A DNA stretch of 64,000 nucleotides from JASHUC01 sp963849095 (GCA_963849095.1 CAWKGA010000001.1:806001-870000), one strand, 5' to 3'; positions 27,408 through 36,838 are shown, numbered from the stretch's first letter. The notes: generated by a model from the sequence alone, not told the origin. A program made the numbers and translations.

Positions 27408-27423
27408 TCAACACTTGTGTTGA
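27408..27423. promoter_or_regulatory. Palindromic operator candidate
   Basis: TCAACAC-TT-GTGTTGA is a 16-bp palindrome with 7-bp perfect arms. It sits about 23 bp upstream of the start of the leftward coiled-coil gene, where a promoter would be. A dimeric repressor or activator site is the simplest reading. Confidence 0.45.
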
Positions 27424-27618
27424 GCAACGAGAGGAAGGTAACTGATACCGCGCTCGCGCCGAATCTCAAAATTTGATGTGAACCGCGAGTATTGCGGCAT
27501 TCGTCTGGAGAGTCGGAGGGTAGGCGGACGTCGCGGACATGTGTGGTCTCCGACGTTAACAGCACACTCAGCCGCCGGAAGCTCGCGATCGAGGCGGCAC
27601 CGGCCTTGCTGCCGTTCC

Positions 27619-27647
27619 TTGAGCCAGGGCCGGTCTTCGACTACTCT
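27619..27647 (+). promoter_or_regulatory. Possible sigma-70 promoter for ugd
   Basis: TTGAGC (27619-27624) and TACTCT (27642-27647) are separated by 17 bp, about 40 bp upstream of the ugd ATG. The -35 is good and the -10 is weak. The remaining 27386-27685 divergent region holds no gene that I can support. Confidence 0.35.
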
Positions 27648-27685
27648 CGGTCGTCTTTTCTTGACCGTGCAGCAAGCTACGAATC

Positions 27686-29029
27686 ATGCGCGTCACCATC
27701 TTCGGCTCGGGATATGTGGGACTCGTCACCGGCGCATGCCTCGCCGAGGCGGGTAACCACGTCATTTGCGTCGACGTCGACGCCGGGAAAATCGACCGGC
27801 TGAATGGCGGCGAGGTGCCCATCCACGAGCCGGGTCTCGACACGCTCATCAAGCGGAACAAAGAGGCGGGGCGCCTCGAGTTCACCACCGATGCCGCGAA
27901 AGGGGTGGAGCATGGGCTCTTCCAGCTGATCGCCGTCGGGACGCCTCCGGAGGAGGACGGCTCGGCCGACCTGCAGTACGTGCTGGCGGTCGCGCGCACG
28001 ATCGGCACACACATGAGCCGGTACAGCATCGTCGTGACCAAGTCGACGGTGCCCGTGGGCACGGCGGACAAGGTGCGCAAGGCGGTGGATGCGACCCTGC
28101 AGGCGCGGCAGGCGGCCGTGGAGTTCGACGTGGTCTCGAATCCTGAATTCCTGAAGGAGGGCGCGGCCATTCAGGATTTCATGAAGCCCGACCGCGTCAT
28201 CATCGGCACGGACAACCCGCGCACGGTGGAGCTCATGCGCATGCTCTACGACCCGTTCACGCGCAATCACGAGCGCTTCATCGTCATGGACGTGCGCTCC
28301 TCGGAGCTCACCAAGTACGCGGCGAATGCGATGCTCGCGACGAAGATCAGCTTCATGAACGAGCTCGCGAACGTCGCCGAGCGGGTCGGTGCGGATATCG
28401 AGAAGGTCCGCGTCGGGATCGGCTCGGATCCGCGCATCGGCTACAGCTTCATCTACCCCGGGACGGGCTACGGCGGATCGTGCTTCCCGAAGGATGTGAA
28501 GGCGCTCATCCGCTCGGCGCGCGACGCAGGGCATCAGCCGGACATCCTCGGGGCGGTGGAGGCCGTGAATGCGCGGCAGAAGGAGGTGCTGGTGCACAAG
28601 ATGCGCCGGCACTTCGGAGATCAGCTCGCGGGCCGCACCGTGGCGCTCTGGGGGCTCGCGTTCAAGCCGAACACGGACGACATGCGCGAGGCGCCGGCGC
28701 TCACCATCATCGACATGCTGCTCTCCGCCGGCGCGCGGGTGAGGGCGTACGACCCGGTTGCGTTGGAGGAGGCGCGCCGGATCTACGCAGCACGCGGCTC
28801 GGAGTTCACGCCGTGCCGCAACGCCTACGAGGCGGCGGAGGGCGCGGACGCGCTCGCTATCGCGACCGAGTGGCAGGAGTTTCGCAGCCCGGACTTCGAG
28901 CGACTGAGGCAGCTGCTGAAGCAGCCGCTCATCTTCGACGGCCGCAATCTCTACGACCCAGCGGTGCTCGCGCGGTTCGGGTTCACGTACTACGGCGTGG
29001 GGCGGGGGCAGTCGGTGGGCGCGGGGTAG
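27686..29029 (+). CDS. ugd: UDP-glucose 6-dehydrogenase
   Basis: This 447-residue protein belongs to the UDP-glucose/GDP-mannose dehydrogenase family. The N-terminal NAD domain starts MRVTIFGSGYVGLVTGACLA, the catalytic Cys is in GTGYGGSCFPKDVKAL near residue 265, and the C-terminal UDP-binding domain has ALWGLAFKPNTDDMREAP. It oxidises UDP-glucose twice to UDP-glucuronate. That could supply the uronic acid which the asparagine-synthetase-like enzymes might amidate. A GDP-mannose or UDP-HexNAc dehydrogenase activity cannot be excluded by eye. Confidence 0.88.
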   Translation: MRVTIFGSGYVGLVTGACLAEAGNHVICVDVDAGKIDRLNGGEVPIHEPGLDTLIKRNKEAGRLEFTTDAAKGVEHGLFQLIAVGTPPEEDGSADLQYVLAVARTIGTHMSRYSIVVTKSTVPVGTADKVRKAVDATLQARQAAVEFDVVSNPEFLKEGAAIQDFMKPDRVIIGTDNPRTVELMRMLYDPFTRNHERFIVMDVRSSELTKYAANAMLATKISFMNELANVAERVGADIEKVRVGIGSDPRIGYSFIYPGTGYGGSCFPKDVKALIRSARDAGHQPDILGAVEAVNARQKEVLVHKMRRHFGDQLAGRTVALWGLAFKPNTDDMREAPALTIIDMLLSAGARVRAYDPVALEEARRIYAARGSEFTPCRNAYEAAEGADALAIATEWQEFRSPDFERLRQLLKQPLIFDGRNLYDPAVLARFGFTYYGVGRGQSVGAG

Positions 29030-29058
29030 GGTCTCGCCGCCGCGCCGGCCGTCGAAAG

Positions 29059-29097
29059 TTACTCTGTGGATGAGTATTTTTACTCAATGGATGCGTA
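29059..29097. repeat. Tandem palindromic repeats (operator-like)
   Basis: Two 18-bp units starting TTACTC and containing TGGATG (29059-29076 and 29080-29097) are spaced 21 bp start to start, two helical turns. They differ at three positions. Each is itself an inverted repeat (TACTC...GAGTA in the first, TTAC...GTAA in the second). A TTGACA hexamer follows at 29101-29106. Together they look like a repressor site just upstream of the AAA/DUF4143 gene. Confidence 0.5.
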
Positions 29098-29137
29098 AAA
29101 TTGACAAGCGCCTCGGTCAACCTGCACACTGTGGCGC

Positions 29138-30331
29138 ATGGCATTCGTCCGCTCCATCGTCCTAGAGCTGGCTAAAGCCTGCCGTCACAGGGCGCCGCTG
29201 ATCCAAGTCATCACCGGACCGCGCCAAGTTGGCAAAAGTACCGCTGCGCAACAGCTTCTTCAGAGCCTGGGCTGGCCGAACGTCTGGGCCGCCGCGGACT
29301 TGCCTTTGCCTCCCGGGCCTGAATGGATCGAGACGCAGTGGCAGCTTGCCCGGACGCTCAAACCTGCCGCGGGACAGAAGGCGCTGCTGGTGCTCGACGA
29401 GGTGCAGAAGGTCAACGGCTGGAGCGAAGTGGTCAAGCGCCTGTGGGACGAGGAAAAGCGCGTGCGGGGCCCAGTGCTGCCGGTGTTGCTGGGCTCATCG
29501 GCGCTGCTCGCACAAAAGGGCGCTGCGGAAGGTCTTGCCGGTCGGTTCTTTTTGCACCGCTGTCCACATTGGTCATGGCCCGAGTGCCGTGCCGCCTTCC
29601 GCTGGAGCCTGCCGCAATGGCTCTATTTTGGCGGCTATCCCGGAGCGGCGCCGTTCATGGAGGATGAGGCTGCATGGAAGCGCTACATCGCGGACTCCCT
29701 GATTGAGACTGTGCTGTCGCGCGATGTGCTGCAATTGCAGCACATCGCCAAGCCGGCGCTGCTCCGGCACCTGTTTGCGCTATCGGTATCCTATCCGGCC
29801 CAGATACTGTCCTATAACAAGATGCTCGGCCAGCTACAGGACGCGGGCAATACGACGACGCTCGCGAACTATCTGCGCCTGCTCGCCACGGCTTACCTGG
29901 TTTCCGGTCTGGAGCTCTTCTCCAGGGGGCAGATGCGCAAGCGCGGTAGCAGTCCGAAGCTCGTGCTGTGGAACAACGCCTTGGTGAATGCGCTGTCCTT
30001 GCTTTCATACAAGCAGGCGCTGGCGGACGGCGGCTGGTGGGGAAGACTCGTTGAAAACGCCGTCGGCGGACATTTGCTGAACGGCCTGCAGGGACCGGAT
30101 TGGGGCTTGACCTATTGGCGGGACGGGGATGCGGAAGTCGATTTCGTCGTCGCACACGGTACCCAAGTGTGGGCACTGGAGGTGAAGAGCGGCCGGCAGG
30201 GAAAGGCACCGGGCATCGCAGCCTTCCGCCGGCGCTATCCCCAGGCAAAGGTGTGGCTGCTCGGCGAAGGAGGCGTAAAGCTCCAGGATTTCTTCGATCG
30301 ACCGGCAGTGGAGTGGTTCGCCCAAGGGTAG
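29138..30331 (+). CDS. AAA-family ATPase with DUF4143 C-terminal domain
   Basis: The 397-residue protein has an N-terminal AAA_14 ATPase with Walker A ITGPRQVGKSTAAQQLL (~residues 28-44) and Walker B LLVLDEVQKVNGW. The C-terminal DUF4143 domain ends in EVDFVVAHGTQVWALEVKSG, a PD-(D/E)xK nuclease-like pattern (E-V-D ... E-V-K). Such proteins are widespread, often horizontally acquired, and of unproven function. Tandem palindromes precede it and no partner gene is attached. Convergent with ogt. Confidence 0.85.
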   Translation: MAFVRSIVLELAKACRHRAPLIQVITGPRQVGKSTAAQQLLQSLGWPNVWAAADLPLPPGPEWIETQWQLARTLKPAAGQKALLVLDEVQKVNGWSEVVKRLWDEEKRVRGPVLPVLLGSSALLAQKGAAEGLAGRFFLHRCPHWSWPECRAAFRWSLPQWLYFGGYPGAAPFMEDEAAWKRYIADSLIETVLSRDVLQLQHIAKPALLRHLFALSVSYPAQILSYNKMLGQLQDAGNTTTLANYLRLLATAYLVSGLELFSRGQMRKRGSSPKLVLWNNALVNALSLLSYKQALADGGWWGRLVENAVGGHLLNGLQGPDWGLTYWRDGDAEVDFVVAHGTQVWALEVKSGRQGKAPGIAAFRRRYPQAKVWLLGEGGVKLQDFFDRPAVEWFAQG

Positions 30332-30336
30332 GCATC

Positions 30337-30855
30337 CTACGACGCGAGCAGCTCCATCTGCGGCCCGTCCGCCCGCGTACCACCATTCGCCCTCTCCAGC
30401 GCAAGCAGCTTGCGCTTGATCTCGAGACCGCCTCCGAAGCCGGTGAGCGAGCCGTCCGCGCCGATCACGCGGTGGCAGGGGACGACGATGGGCAGGGGGT
30501 TCGCGCCGTTGGCGAGTCCCACGGCGCGGGAGGCTTGCGGGCTCCCGATCCGGCGCGCGAGCTCGCCATAGGAGACCGTCTCCCCGTACGGAATCCCGGT
30601 GAGGGCCTGCCACACGGTGCGCTGGAAGGCAGTGCCCTGCGGAGCGAGCGCCAGATCGAACTCGCGGCGCCGGCCGGCAAAGTACTCGCCAAGCTGGGCC
30701 ATGACGGCCCGGAAGGGCTTCGCGTCCCCAACCCACCCCGTCTGCGGGCGCCGTGCATGCGGTCCGGCCTGGAAGTAGAGGAGCGTGAGGCTCTTGCCGT
30801 CGCCCGCGAGCAGCAACGGTCCGACGGGTGATTCCATCTCATGCCAGCACATCAT
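30337..30855 (-). CDS. ogt: Methylated-DNA-[protein]-cysteine S-methyltransferase
   Basis: The 172-residue protein carries the suicidal active site PIVVPCHRVIGADGSLTGF, in which the Cys accepts the alkyl group from O6-alkylguanine. The C-terminal DNA-binding region has FQRTVWQALTGIPYGETVSY upstream of it. Start ATG 30855 is preceded by GGAGGAT, placed right after the stop of the ada-alkA gene. The two are therefore co-transcribed, leftward, as an alkylation-repair operon. Confidence 0.92.
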   Translation of the reverse strand: MMCWHEMESPVGPLLLAGDGKSLTLLYFQAGPHARRPQTGWVGDAKPFRAVMAQLGEYFAGRRREFDLALAPQGTAFQRTVWQALTGIPYGETVSYGELARRIGSPQASRAVGLANGANPLPIVVPCHRVIGADGSLTGFGGGLEIKRKLLALERANGGTRADGPQMELLAS

Positions 30856-30870
30856 CTGCGTATCCTCCGA

Positions 30871-32373
30871 TCAGTGGGCGTGCTCGCCGGCCGCTCGCCA
30901 CAGGTGCATCACCGCATAGCTGCGCCAGGGCCGCCAGGCTTCCGCCTGCTCCCCGAGCGCGCGGGGGGTGAGGGACTTGCCCCCCACCGCCGCCATCCGC
31001 CTGAGCACGATATCCGCGGCCGGAAACGCATCCGGCTCGCCGAGCGCGCGCAGCGCGATGTACTGCGCGGTCCAGGCGCCGATGCCCGGCAGCGCCACGA
31101 GGGCCGCGGTCACCTCATCAGCCGGCGCGCTGAAGTCGAGCTGGCGCTCGGAGACCGCGCACGCCAGCGTCCGGATCGCCGCGATGCGGGCGCCGGTGAC
31201 GCCGATTCCGTCGAGGTCGGCCCGCGCGAGCGCTTCCGGCGAGGGGAACACGCGTGTCAGCTCCTCGCGGCCGTCCGCGACGACGCGGCCTACCCGCTCT
31301 ACGAGGCGCGCCGCGAGCGTGCGGCCTGCCGCGACGCTCACCTGCTGCCCGAGGACGGCCCGTACGGCACACTCGAACGGGTCCCAGACGCCGGGTATCC
31401 GAAGTCCCGGCCGGCGGCGGGCGAGCGGACCCAAGATGGGGTCGGCCTTGAATGCGTGAGCGGTGAGCGCAGGGTCGGCCGCCAGGTCGAACACGCGCCT
31501 CGCCGCGACGGAAATCTGGAAGAGGGCCGCTGCCGGGGCGCCTCGCACGCTGAGCTCGAGCTCGTTGCGGCTCGGGAGCGGGTGCACGCGGATGGTCGCG
31601 TGCCCATTGGCGAGCGCGAGGGTACGTGCATAGCCTCGGTCGTCCACGCGCTCGACGCCCGGTATGGCGCGCGCCGCGAGAAAATCGCTCACGAAGCGCC
31701 AGTCGTATGGAGGTCGATAGGCGAGCCGCAGGACGATCTCGTCGCTGGCGAGCCCGCGGACGGTGCCGGCGCTGGGGGCGCTGGACGGACGGTCGTCGGT
31801 CTCGTACCGCCTCCGAATCTCGCGCGGCGGCCGCGCGTAGGCCTTCCGGAACGCATCGTTGAAGCGGCGAAGGCTCCCGAATCCGGCCGCCAGGGCGATT
31901 TCCGTCATCGAGAGCCCCGTCAAGTCGAGCAGGCGCTTCGCGAAATGGAGCCTGCGAGTCTGCGCGACGGCGATCGGGGACGCGCCGATGTGGCGCACGA
32001 AGAGCCTGTGCAGGTGCCGCGGTCCGATGCCGACCCGCGTCGCGAACTCATCGATCGACGATTCGTCGAGCGCGCCTTCCTGAATGAGGCGCAGCGCGCG
32101 CCGCACGACCGCCGATGTGCCGAGCCACGCCGGCGTGCCGGGGGCGGCCTCAGGGCGGCAGCGCAGGCAGGGACGGAAGCCGGCTTCGGCCGCTGCGGCG
32201 GCTGTCGGGTAGTAGAGGACGTTCGCGCTCTTGGCGCTCGGAGCGGGACACACCGGGCGGCAATAGATGCCGGTGGTGGTGACGGCGACGAAGAACCGGC
32301 CGTCGAATCGCGGATCGCGGCTGAGGCGCGCGCGATCGAGGACTCGGCGGTCGAGAGGGACGAGCGCTTGCAT
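30871..32373 (-). CDS. Ada-AlkA fusion: AraC-type activator with 3-methyladenine DNA glycosylase
   Basis: The 500-residue three-part protein is organised as follows. Residues ~1-80 are the Ada zinc/phosphotriester-repair domain with Cys ligands in IYCRPVC and CLRC. Residues ~90-190 are an AraC-type helix-turn-helix region (FATRVGIGPRHLHRLFVRH; IALAAGFGSLRRFN). Residues ~205-500 are AlkA_N plus HhH-GPD glycosylase with LPGIGAWTAQYIALRALG and the catalytic Asp in FPAADIVL. It likely senses methylphosphotriesters through Cys, activates its own operon and excises alkylated bases. ogt follows 15 bp downstream. Confidence 0.9.
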   Translation of the reverse strand: MQALVPLDRRVLDRARLSRDPRFDGRFFVAVTTTGIYCRPVCPAPSAKSANVLYYPTAAAAAEAGFRPCLRCRPEAAPGTPAWLGTSAVVRRALRLIQEGALDESSIDEFATRVGIGPRHLHRLFVRHIGASPIAVAQTRRLHFAKRLLDLTGLSMTEIALAAGFGSLRRFNDAFRKAYARPPREIRRRYETDDRPSSAPSAGTVRGLASDEIVLRLAYRPPYDWRFVSDFLAARAIPGVERVDDRGYARTLALANGHATIRVHPLPSRNELELSVRGAPAAALFQISVAARRVFDLAADPALTAHAFKADPILGPLARRRPGLRIPGVWDPFECAVRAVLGQQVSVAAGRTLAARLVERVGRVVADGREELTRVFPSPEALARADLDGIGVTGARIAAIRTLACAVSERQLDFSAPADEVTAALVALPGIGAWTAQYIALRALGEPDAFPAADIVLRRMAAVGGKSLTPRALGEQAEAWRPWRSYAVMHLWRAAGEHAH

Positions 32374-32531
32374 GGCGAGGACGATACGCTGGGTCGTGAT
32401 GCGGAACTAGCTGCTTTCGGACGTCGTTACTCTGAGACTTGCTCTTGAGCGCGCCCGGGGCATACTGATGGCGTCCGCGCGTCCTCGTTGCGACCTCTGC
32501 CGCGGACCTGTGTAGATTCCTTGGGATAACC

Positions 32532-33968
32532 ATGCTGACACCCGTCATCCTCTCCGGCGGAGCCGGCACTCGGCTCTGGCCGCTGTCGCGCGAGCTGTAT
32601 CCGAAGCAGCTGCTCGCGCTCATCGGGGAGCGCACGATGCTTCAGCAGACCGTGGTGCGGCTCGAGGGGCTCGGGGCCTCGGCACCGGTGGTCGTGTGCA
32701 ACGAGGCGCATCGCTTCCTGGTCGCCGAGCAGCTGCGGCAGCTCGATGTGGAGGCGCGCGCCACGGTGCTCGAGCCTTTCGGGCGCAGCACGGCGCCGGC
32801 CATCGCGCTGGCCGCCCACGCGGCGCTCAAAGCGGCGCCGCCGGAGGGCGACGGCGTCGATCCGGTGCTGCTCGTCCTTCCCGCGGATCACGTCATTCGC
32901 GACGTTGCGGCATTCCACCGCGCGGTGCGCGTTGCGCTCGTTGCCGCCGAGCAGGGGCAGCTCGTCACGTTCGGCATCGTCCCGACTGCGCCCGAGACGG
33001 GGTACGGCTACATCCAGCGCGGAGCCTCCGCCAGCGGCTCCGCGTCCGCGGGCGCCGTGTACCGGATCGAGCGGTTCGTCGAGAAGCCGCCGGTCGAGCG
33101 GGCGAGGGAGTTCGTCGCATCCGGCAGTTATTACTGGAACAGCGGCATGTTCATGTTTCACGCGCGCCGCTACCTCCAGGAGCTCGAGCGGCTCGCCCCG
33201 GAGATCGCGAAGGTCTGCGAGGCGGCCTTCCGCGGCGCCCGATCGGATCTCGACTTCACGCGCGTCGATCCCGAAGTGTTCGATCCGTGTCCCGCGGACT
33301 CGATCGACTACGCGGTCATGGAGAAGACCTCCGCCGCGGTCGTCGTGCCGCTCGATGCGGGGTGGAGCGACGTGGGGTCCTGGTCGGCGCTCCACGATGC
33401 GAGCGAGGCGGACGGCCACGGCAACGTCTCCCGCGGAGATGTCATCTGCGAGGACTCCGAGGGCTGCTACCTGTACTCCGAGAGCCGCCTGGTCTCGGTC
33501 GTGGGGCTCAAGGATCACGTCGTCGTCGAGACCAAGGACGCGGTGCTCGTTGCGCCGAAGGACCGCGTCCAGGACGTGAAGAAGCTCGTCCACCGCCTGA
33601 AGCAGCAGGGCCGCTACGAGCACGCGCTTCACCGGGAGGTGTTCCGACCCTGGGGGAGCTACGACAGCATCGAGAGCGGCCCCCGCTTCCAGGTGAAGCG
33701 CCTGAAGGTGAAGCCGGGCGCGACGCTCTCCCTGCAGCTGCATCACCATCGCGCGGAGCACTGGATCGTCGTCACGGGCACGGCCCGCATCACGCGAGGC
33801 GATGAGACGTTCCTGCTCGAGGAGAACCAGTCCACGTACATTCCGATCGGCGTCAAGCATCGCATCGAGAATCCGGGCAAGATTCCTCTGCACATCATCG
33901 AGGTGCAGTCGGGCTCGTACCTCGGCGAGGACGACATCGTGCGGCTCGAGGACCGCTACGGGCGCTAA
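32532..33968 (+). CDS. manC: Mannose-1-phosphate guanylyltransferase / mannose-6-phosphate isomerase
   Basis: The 478-residue type II bifunctional enzyme opens with the GMP domain signature LSGGAGTRLWPLSRELYPKQ. The C-terminal cupin isomerase domain has VFRPWGSYDSIESGPRFQVK and LHHHRAEHWIVVTGTA. It makes GDP-mannose from mannose-1-phosphate and isomerises fructose-6-phosphate. manB follows 18 bp downstream. The two supply GDP-mannose for surface glycans such as those of the cluster at 1-27 kb. Confidence 0.93.
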   Translation: MLTPVILSGGAGTRLWPLSRELYPKQLLALIGERTMLQQTVVRLEGLGASAPVVVCNEAHRFLVAEQLRQLDVEARATVLEPFGRSTAPAIALAAHAALKAAPPEGDGVDPVLLVLPADHVIRDVAAFHRAVRVALVAAEQGQLVTFGIVPTAPETGYGYIQRGASASGSASAGAVYRIERFVEKPPVERAREFVASGSYYWNSGMFMFHARRYLQELERLAPEIAKVCEAAFRGARSDLDFTRVDPEVFDPCPADSIDYAVMEKTSAAVVVPLDAGWSDVGSWSALHDASEADGHGNVSRGDVICEDSEGCYLYSESRLVSVVGLKDHVVVETKDAVLVAPKDRVQDVKKLVHRLKQQGRYEHALHREVFRPWGSYDSIESGPRFQVKRLKVKPGATLSLQLHHHRAEHWIVVTGTARITRGDETFLLEENQSTYIPIGVKHRIENPGKIPLHIIEVQSGSYLGEDDIVRLEDRYGR

Positions 33969-33986
33969 GGGACGACCAGATAGCCC

Positions 33987-35345
33987 ATGCCGAAACTCAC
34001 CGCATTCAAGGCCTACGACATCCGGGGCCGCATTCCCGACGAGATCGACGATCAGCTCGCTTACGACATCGGCCGCGCCTACGCGGCCTTCGTCAAGCCG
34101 CAGAACGTCGCCGTGGGCTACGACATCCGCCTCTCGAGCCCCCGGCTCGCCGCCGCGCTGAAGCGCGGGCTCACGCAATCCGGCGTGGATGTGCTCGACA
34201 TCGGCCTGTGGGGAACGGAGGGCATCTACTTCGCCACCGCCGCCGAGAATCTGGGCGGCGGCATCATGGTGACCGCGAGCCACAATCCGCCCGACTACAA
34301 CGGCATGAAGTTCGTGCGGGCGCAGTCGCGCCCGATCAGCGCCGACACCGGATTGAATGACATCCGAGCGCTCATCGAGGCGGGGAAGCTCCCGGGGCCA
34401 GCCGCTCAGCCGGGCACCGAGCGCCCGCTCGACGTTCGGGCGAAGTACATCGAGCACCTGCTGAGCTACGTGGATCCCGGCAAGCTCGCGAAGCTCAAGG
34501 TGGTCGTCAACGCCGGCAACGGCGGCGCCGGGCTCATCGTCGATCAGCTCGAGCCTCACCTGCCGCTCGAGCTCGTCAAGGTCCACCACCGTCCCGACGG
34601 GCACTTCCCGAACGGGGTCCCGAACCCGATGCTCGAGGAGAACCGCGCCGTGACGAGCGAGGCGGTCAGACGCTCGGGCGCGGACTTAGGGATCGCCTGG
34701 GACGGCGACTATGACCGGTGCTTCTTCTTCGACGAGCAGGGTCGGTTCATCGAGGGGTACTACCTCGTCGGGCTGCTTGCCGAAGTATTCCTACGCCGCG
34801 AGCGCGGCGCGCGCATCGTTCACGATCCGCGCCTCACCTGGAACACGCTCGACATCGTGCGGAGCCTCGGCGGGCAGCCGGTCCTCTGCAAATCGGGCCA
34901 CGCGTTCATCAAGCAGAAGATGCGCGAGGTCGATGCCGTCTACGGCGGGGAGATGAGCGCCCACCACTACTTCCGCCAATTCCACTACTGCGACAGCGGC
35001 ATGATCCCGTGGCTCCTCGTCTTGCAGACGATCGCCGAGCGCGGCCAGCCGCTCTCCGCCCTGGTCGGGGAGCGCATGCGGCTCTTCCCGGCGAGCGGGG
35101 AGATCAATCTGCGCCTCGAGGGAGAGGTGAGCTCCGTGCTCGCGCGGGCGCGCGAGCGGTACGCGAAGGGCGCCGTGTCGATCGATCTCACCGATGGACT
35201 GTCGATCGAGTTTGCCGAGTGGCGCTTCAACCTCCGCGCCTCCAACACCGAGCCCCTGGTGAGGCTCAACGTCGAGTCCCGGGGGAGCGAGGCGCTCATG
35301 CGCGAGAAGACGGACGAGCTGCTGCAATTCCTGCGGAGCGGATGA
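33987..35345 (+). CDS. manB: Phosphomannomutase/phosphoglucomutase
   Basis: This 452-residue alpha-D-phosphohexomutase has the phosphoserine loop GIMVTASHNPPDYNGMKFV, the metal-binding loop IAWDGDYDRCFFFD and the sugar-binding GGEMSAHHYFRQF. It interconverts mannose-6-P and mannose-1-P (and probably the glucose forms) ahead of ManC. Its pairing with manC makes the GDP-mannose assignment firm. AlgC-type dual activity is likely but not shown by sequence. Confidence 0.92.
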   Translation: MPKLTAFKAYDIRGRIPDEIDDQLAYDIGRAYAAFVKPQNVAVGYDIRLSSPRLAAALKRGLTQSGVDVLDIGLWGTEGIYFATAAENLGGGIMVTASHNPPDYNGMKFVRAQSRPISADTGLNDIRALIEAGKLPGPAAQPGTERPLDVRAKYIEHLLSYVDPGKLAKLKVVVNAGNGGAGLIVDQLEPHLPLELVKVHHRPDGHFPNGVPNPMLEENRAVTSEAVRRSGADLGIAWDGDYDRCFFFDEQGRFIEGYYLVGLLAEVFLRRERGARIVHDPRLTWNTLDIVRSLGGQPVLCKSGHAFIKQKMREVDAVYGGEMSAHHYFRQFHYCDSGMIPWLLVLQTIAERGQPLSALVGERMRLFPASGEINLRLEGEVSSVLARARERYAKGAVSIDLTDGLSIEFAEWRFNLRASNTEPLVRLNVESRGSEALMREKTDELLQFLRSG

Positions 35346-35398
35346 TCGCCGCCCCGCACCGAGCGCGCTCGGCCGCAGGCACACGCCACCCGGAGCGG

Positions 35399-36734
35399 TC
35401 AGCTGCCGATGAGCAGCGCCGCGTCGAAAGTGCCCACGCTGGCGGCTTGGTTGAAATAGACCGCCGCGCCGCCTCCATCTGAGGTGGCGATGTCGACCAG
35501 CGAGTTGTTGCCGAGCTCGCCCAGGGCGACGGCCGTCGGATTGCCGAGGCCCGGATAGATGGTTGGCGTTCCGAAAGTGCCAGCGTTGCCCACGGTATTC
35601 GGCAGAATCTCGACGCTGCCGGTCCCCTGGGGCTCGCTGCTCGAGATGACGATGTCCAGCAGGCCGTTGTTGTGGATGTCGCCCACGGCGACGGAGAGGG
35701 CGCTGTAGGTTGAGTAGGGCGTGATTGCGAAGGTGGGCTCGCCATTGGCGCCCGGCCCCTGGTTCAGCAGCACCTGCACTCCGGAGATGCCATCTCCGTT
35801 GTCGTCGGCGCTCTCGCTCGTGACGATGATGTCCGGGAGGCCATTGCCCAGGTCCGCGATCACCACCCGGTGCAGCAGCCCGGCCAGTGGGATATCGACC
35901 CGCGGCAGGAAGCCGCCAAGGTTGTTGGGGTCGTGGAAGAAGATGGAGAGGGTGCCGTAGTCATCGGTCCCATCGTAGGCGTAGTAGCTCGTCATCACGA
36001 TATCCGGCGGTCCGCCGCTGTCGCTGCTCAGATTGGCGCACGCAATGCCGTAGACCGAATTGGGATAGGTCTCGCCGGTGCCGGTGGGCGAGGTACCGAC
36101 GATGGTCGGGGCGACGAACGTGCCCGGACTGGTTGCGCTCTGCAGCAGGAGGCTCACTCCACCGCCGGTCGGGCTGAGAATGCCCAAGAGCAACGTCTCG
36201 GCGACATACCCGACCACGATGTCCGGATTGCCATCCTGGTTCACGTCACAGATCGCCACATCCTGCGGCGAGACGGTGCCGGTGCCGCTCGGGGCGATGG
36301 GCAGATTGACGGCGGGCCCAAAGCTCGTCGAACTGAGGGCTGCTCTGCAGCAGCACCGAGACGGTGCCGTCGTTGACGTTCGTCACGGCGAGGTCGAGTG
36401 TGCCTGTCGTGAGGGCGCCGACCGCCAGCGCGGAGGGGTTGCCCTGGGTCTCGAAGTGCCGCGCGGACCCAAACGTTCCGGGGCTGTTGGGGTTCTGCAG
36501 GATGATTGCGGCGTATCCCGGCTGCTCCGTGGTGACCAGCTGATTGATCTGCGCCTGCGCGATCGCGACGCCGGGATGGCCGGTGCCCGCGAAGTCCGCG
36601 ACGGCCACGGCGGCGGGGGCGGCGTAAGAGTAGGCATTGGTTCCGCCACAGCCGGCGATCCCGGCAAGCCCGGCGAGCACCGCGCACACTGTAAGCGATC
36701 GTATAGCGAAGCGCCGGTCGCGCGTAGTACCCAT
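35399..36734 (-). pseudogene. FG-GAP/VCBS-repeat lipoprotein with a frameshift
   Basis: The ATG at 36734 starts MGTTRDRRFAIRSLTVCAV, a signal peptide with lipobox Cys (LAGIAGCGG). Repeats of the FG-GAP type (VAVADFAGTGHPGVAIAQ; LDLAVTNVNDGTVSVLLQ) follow. Near 36325-36345 the frame is lost. Translation after a one-base shift continues as SFGPAVNLPIAPSGTGTV and VAICDVNQDGNPDIVVGY, then more propeller repeats to the stop at 35399. The two halves together make about 440 residues. It is either a genuine pseudogene or a sequencing error. Probable role: surface beta-propeller lipoprotein. Confidence 0.75.
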
Positions 36735-36838
36735 GAAGACCCCTGCTCTCGTCGAAAATTGGGAAGTGTAACGCGGCGCCGCCCGATGAGTTGACCCGGC
36801 GCGCGGTGGGATACGGCCGTATCGCCCCGGCGAGCCTA

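Noticed and set aside
30841..32448. 535-residue rightward frame opposite ada-alkA
   Set aside because: It is Arg/Gly/Glu-rich low-complexity translation with no domain; the sense frame is an unambiguous Ada-AlkA fusion.
32427..34604. 725-residue leftward frame antisense to manC and manB
   Set aside because: It is a GC-driven shadow: manC and manB are certain by motifs, and the antisense product has no recognisable domain.
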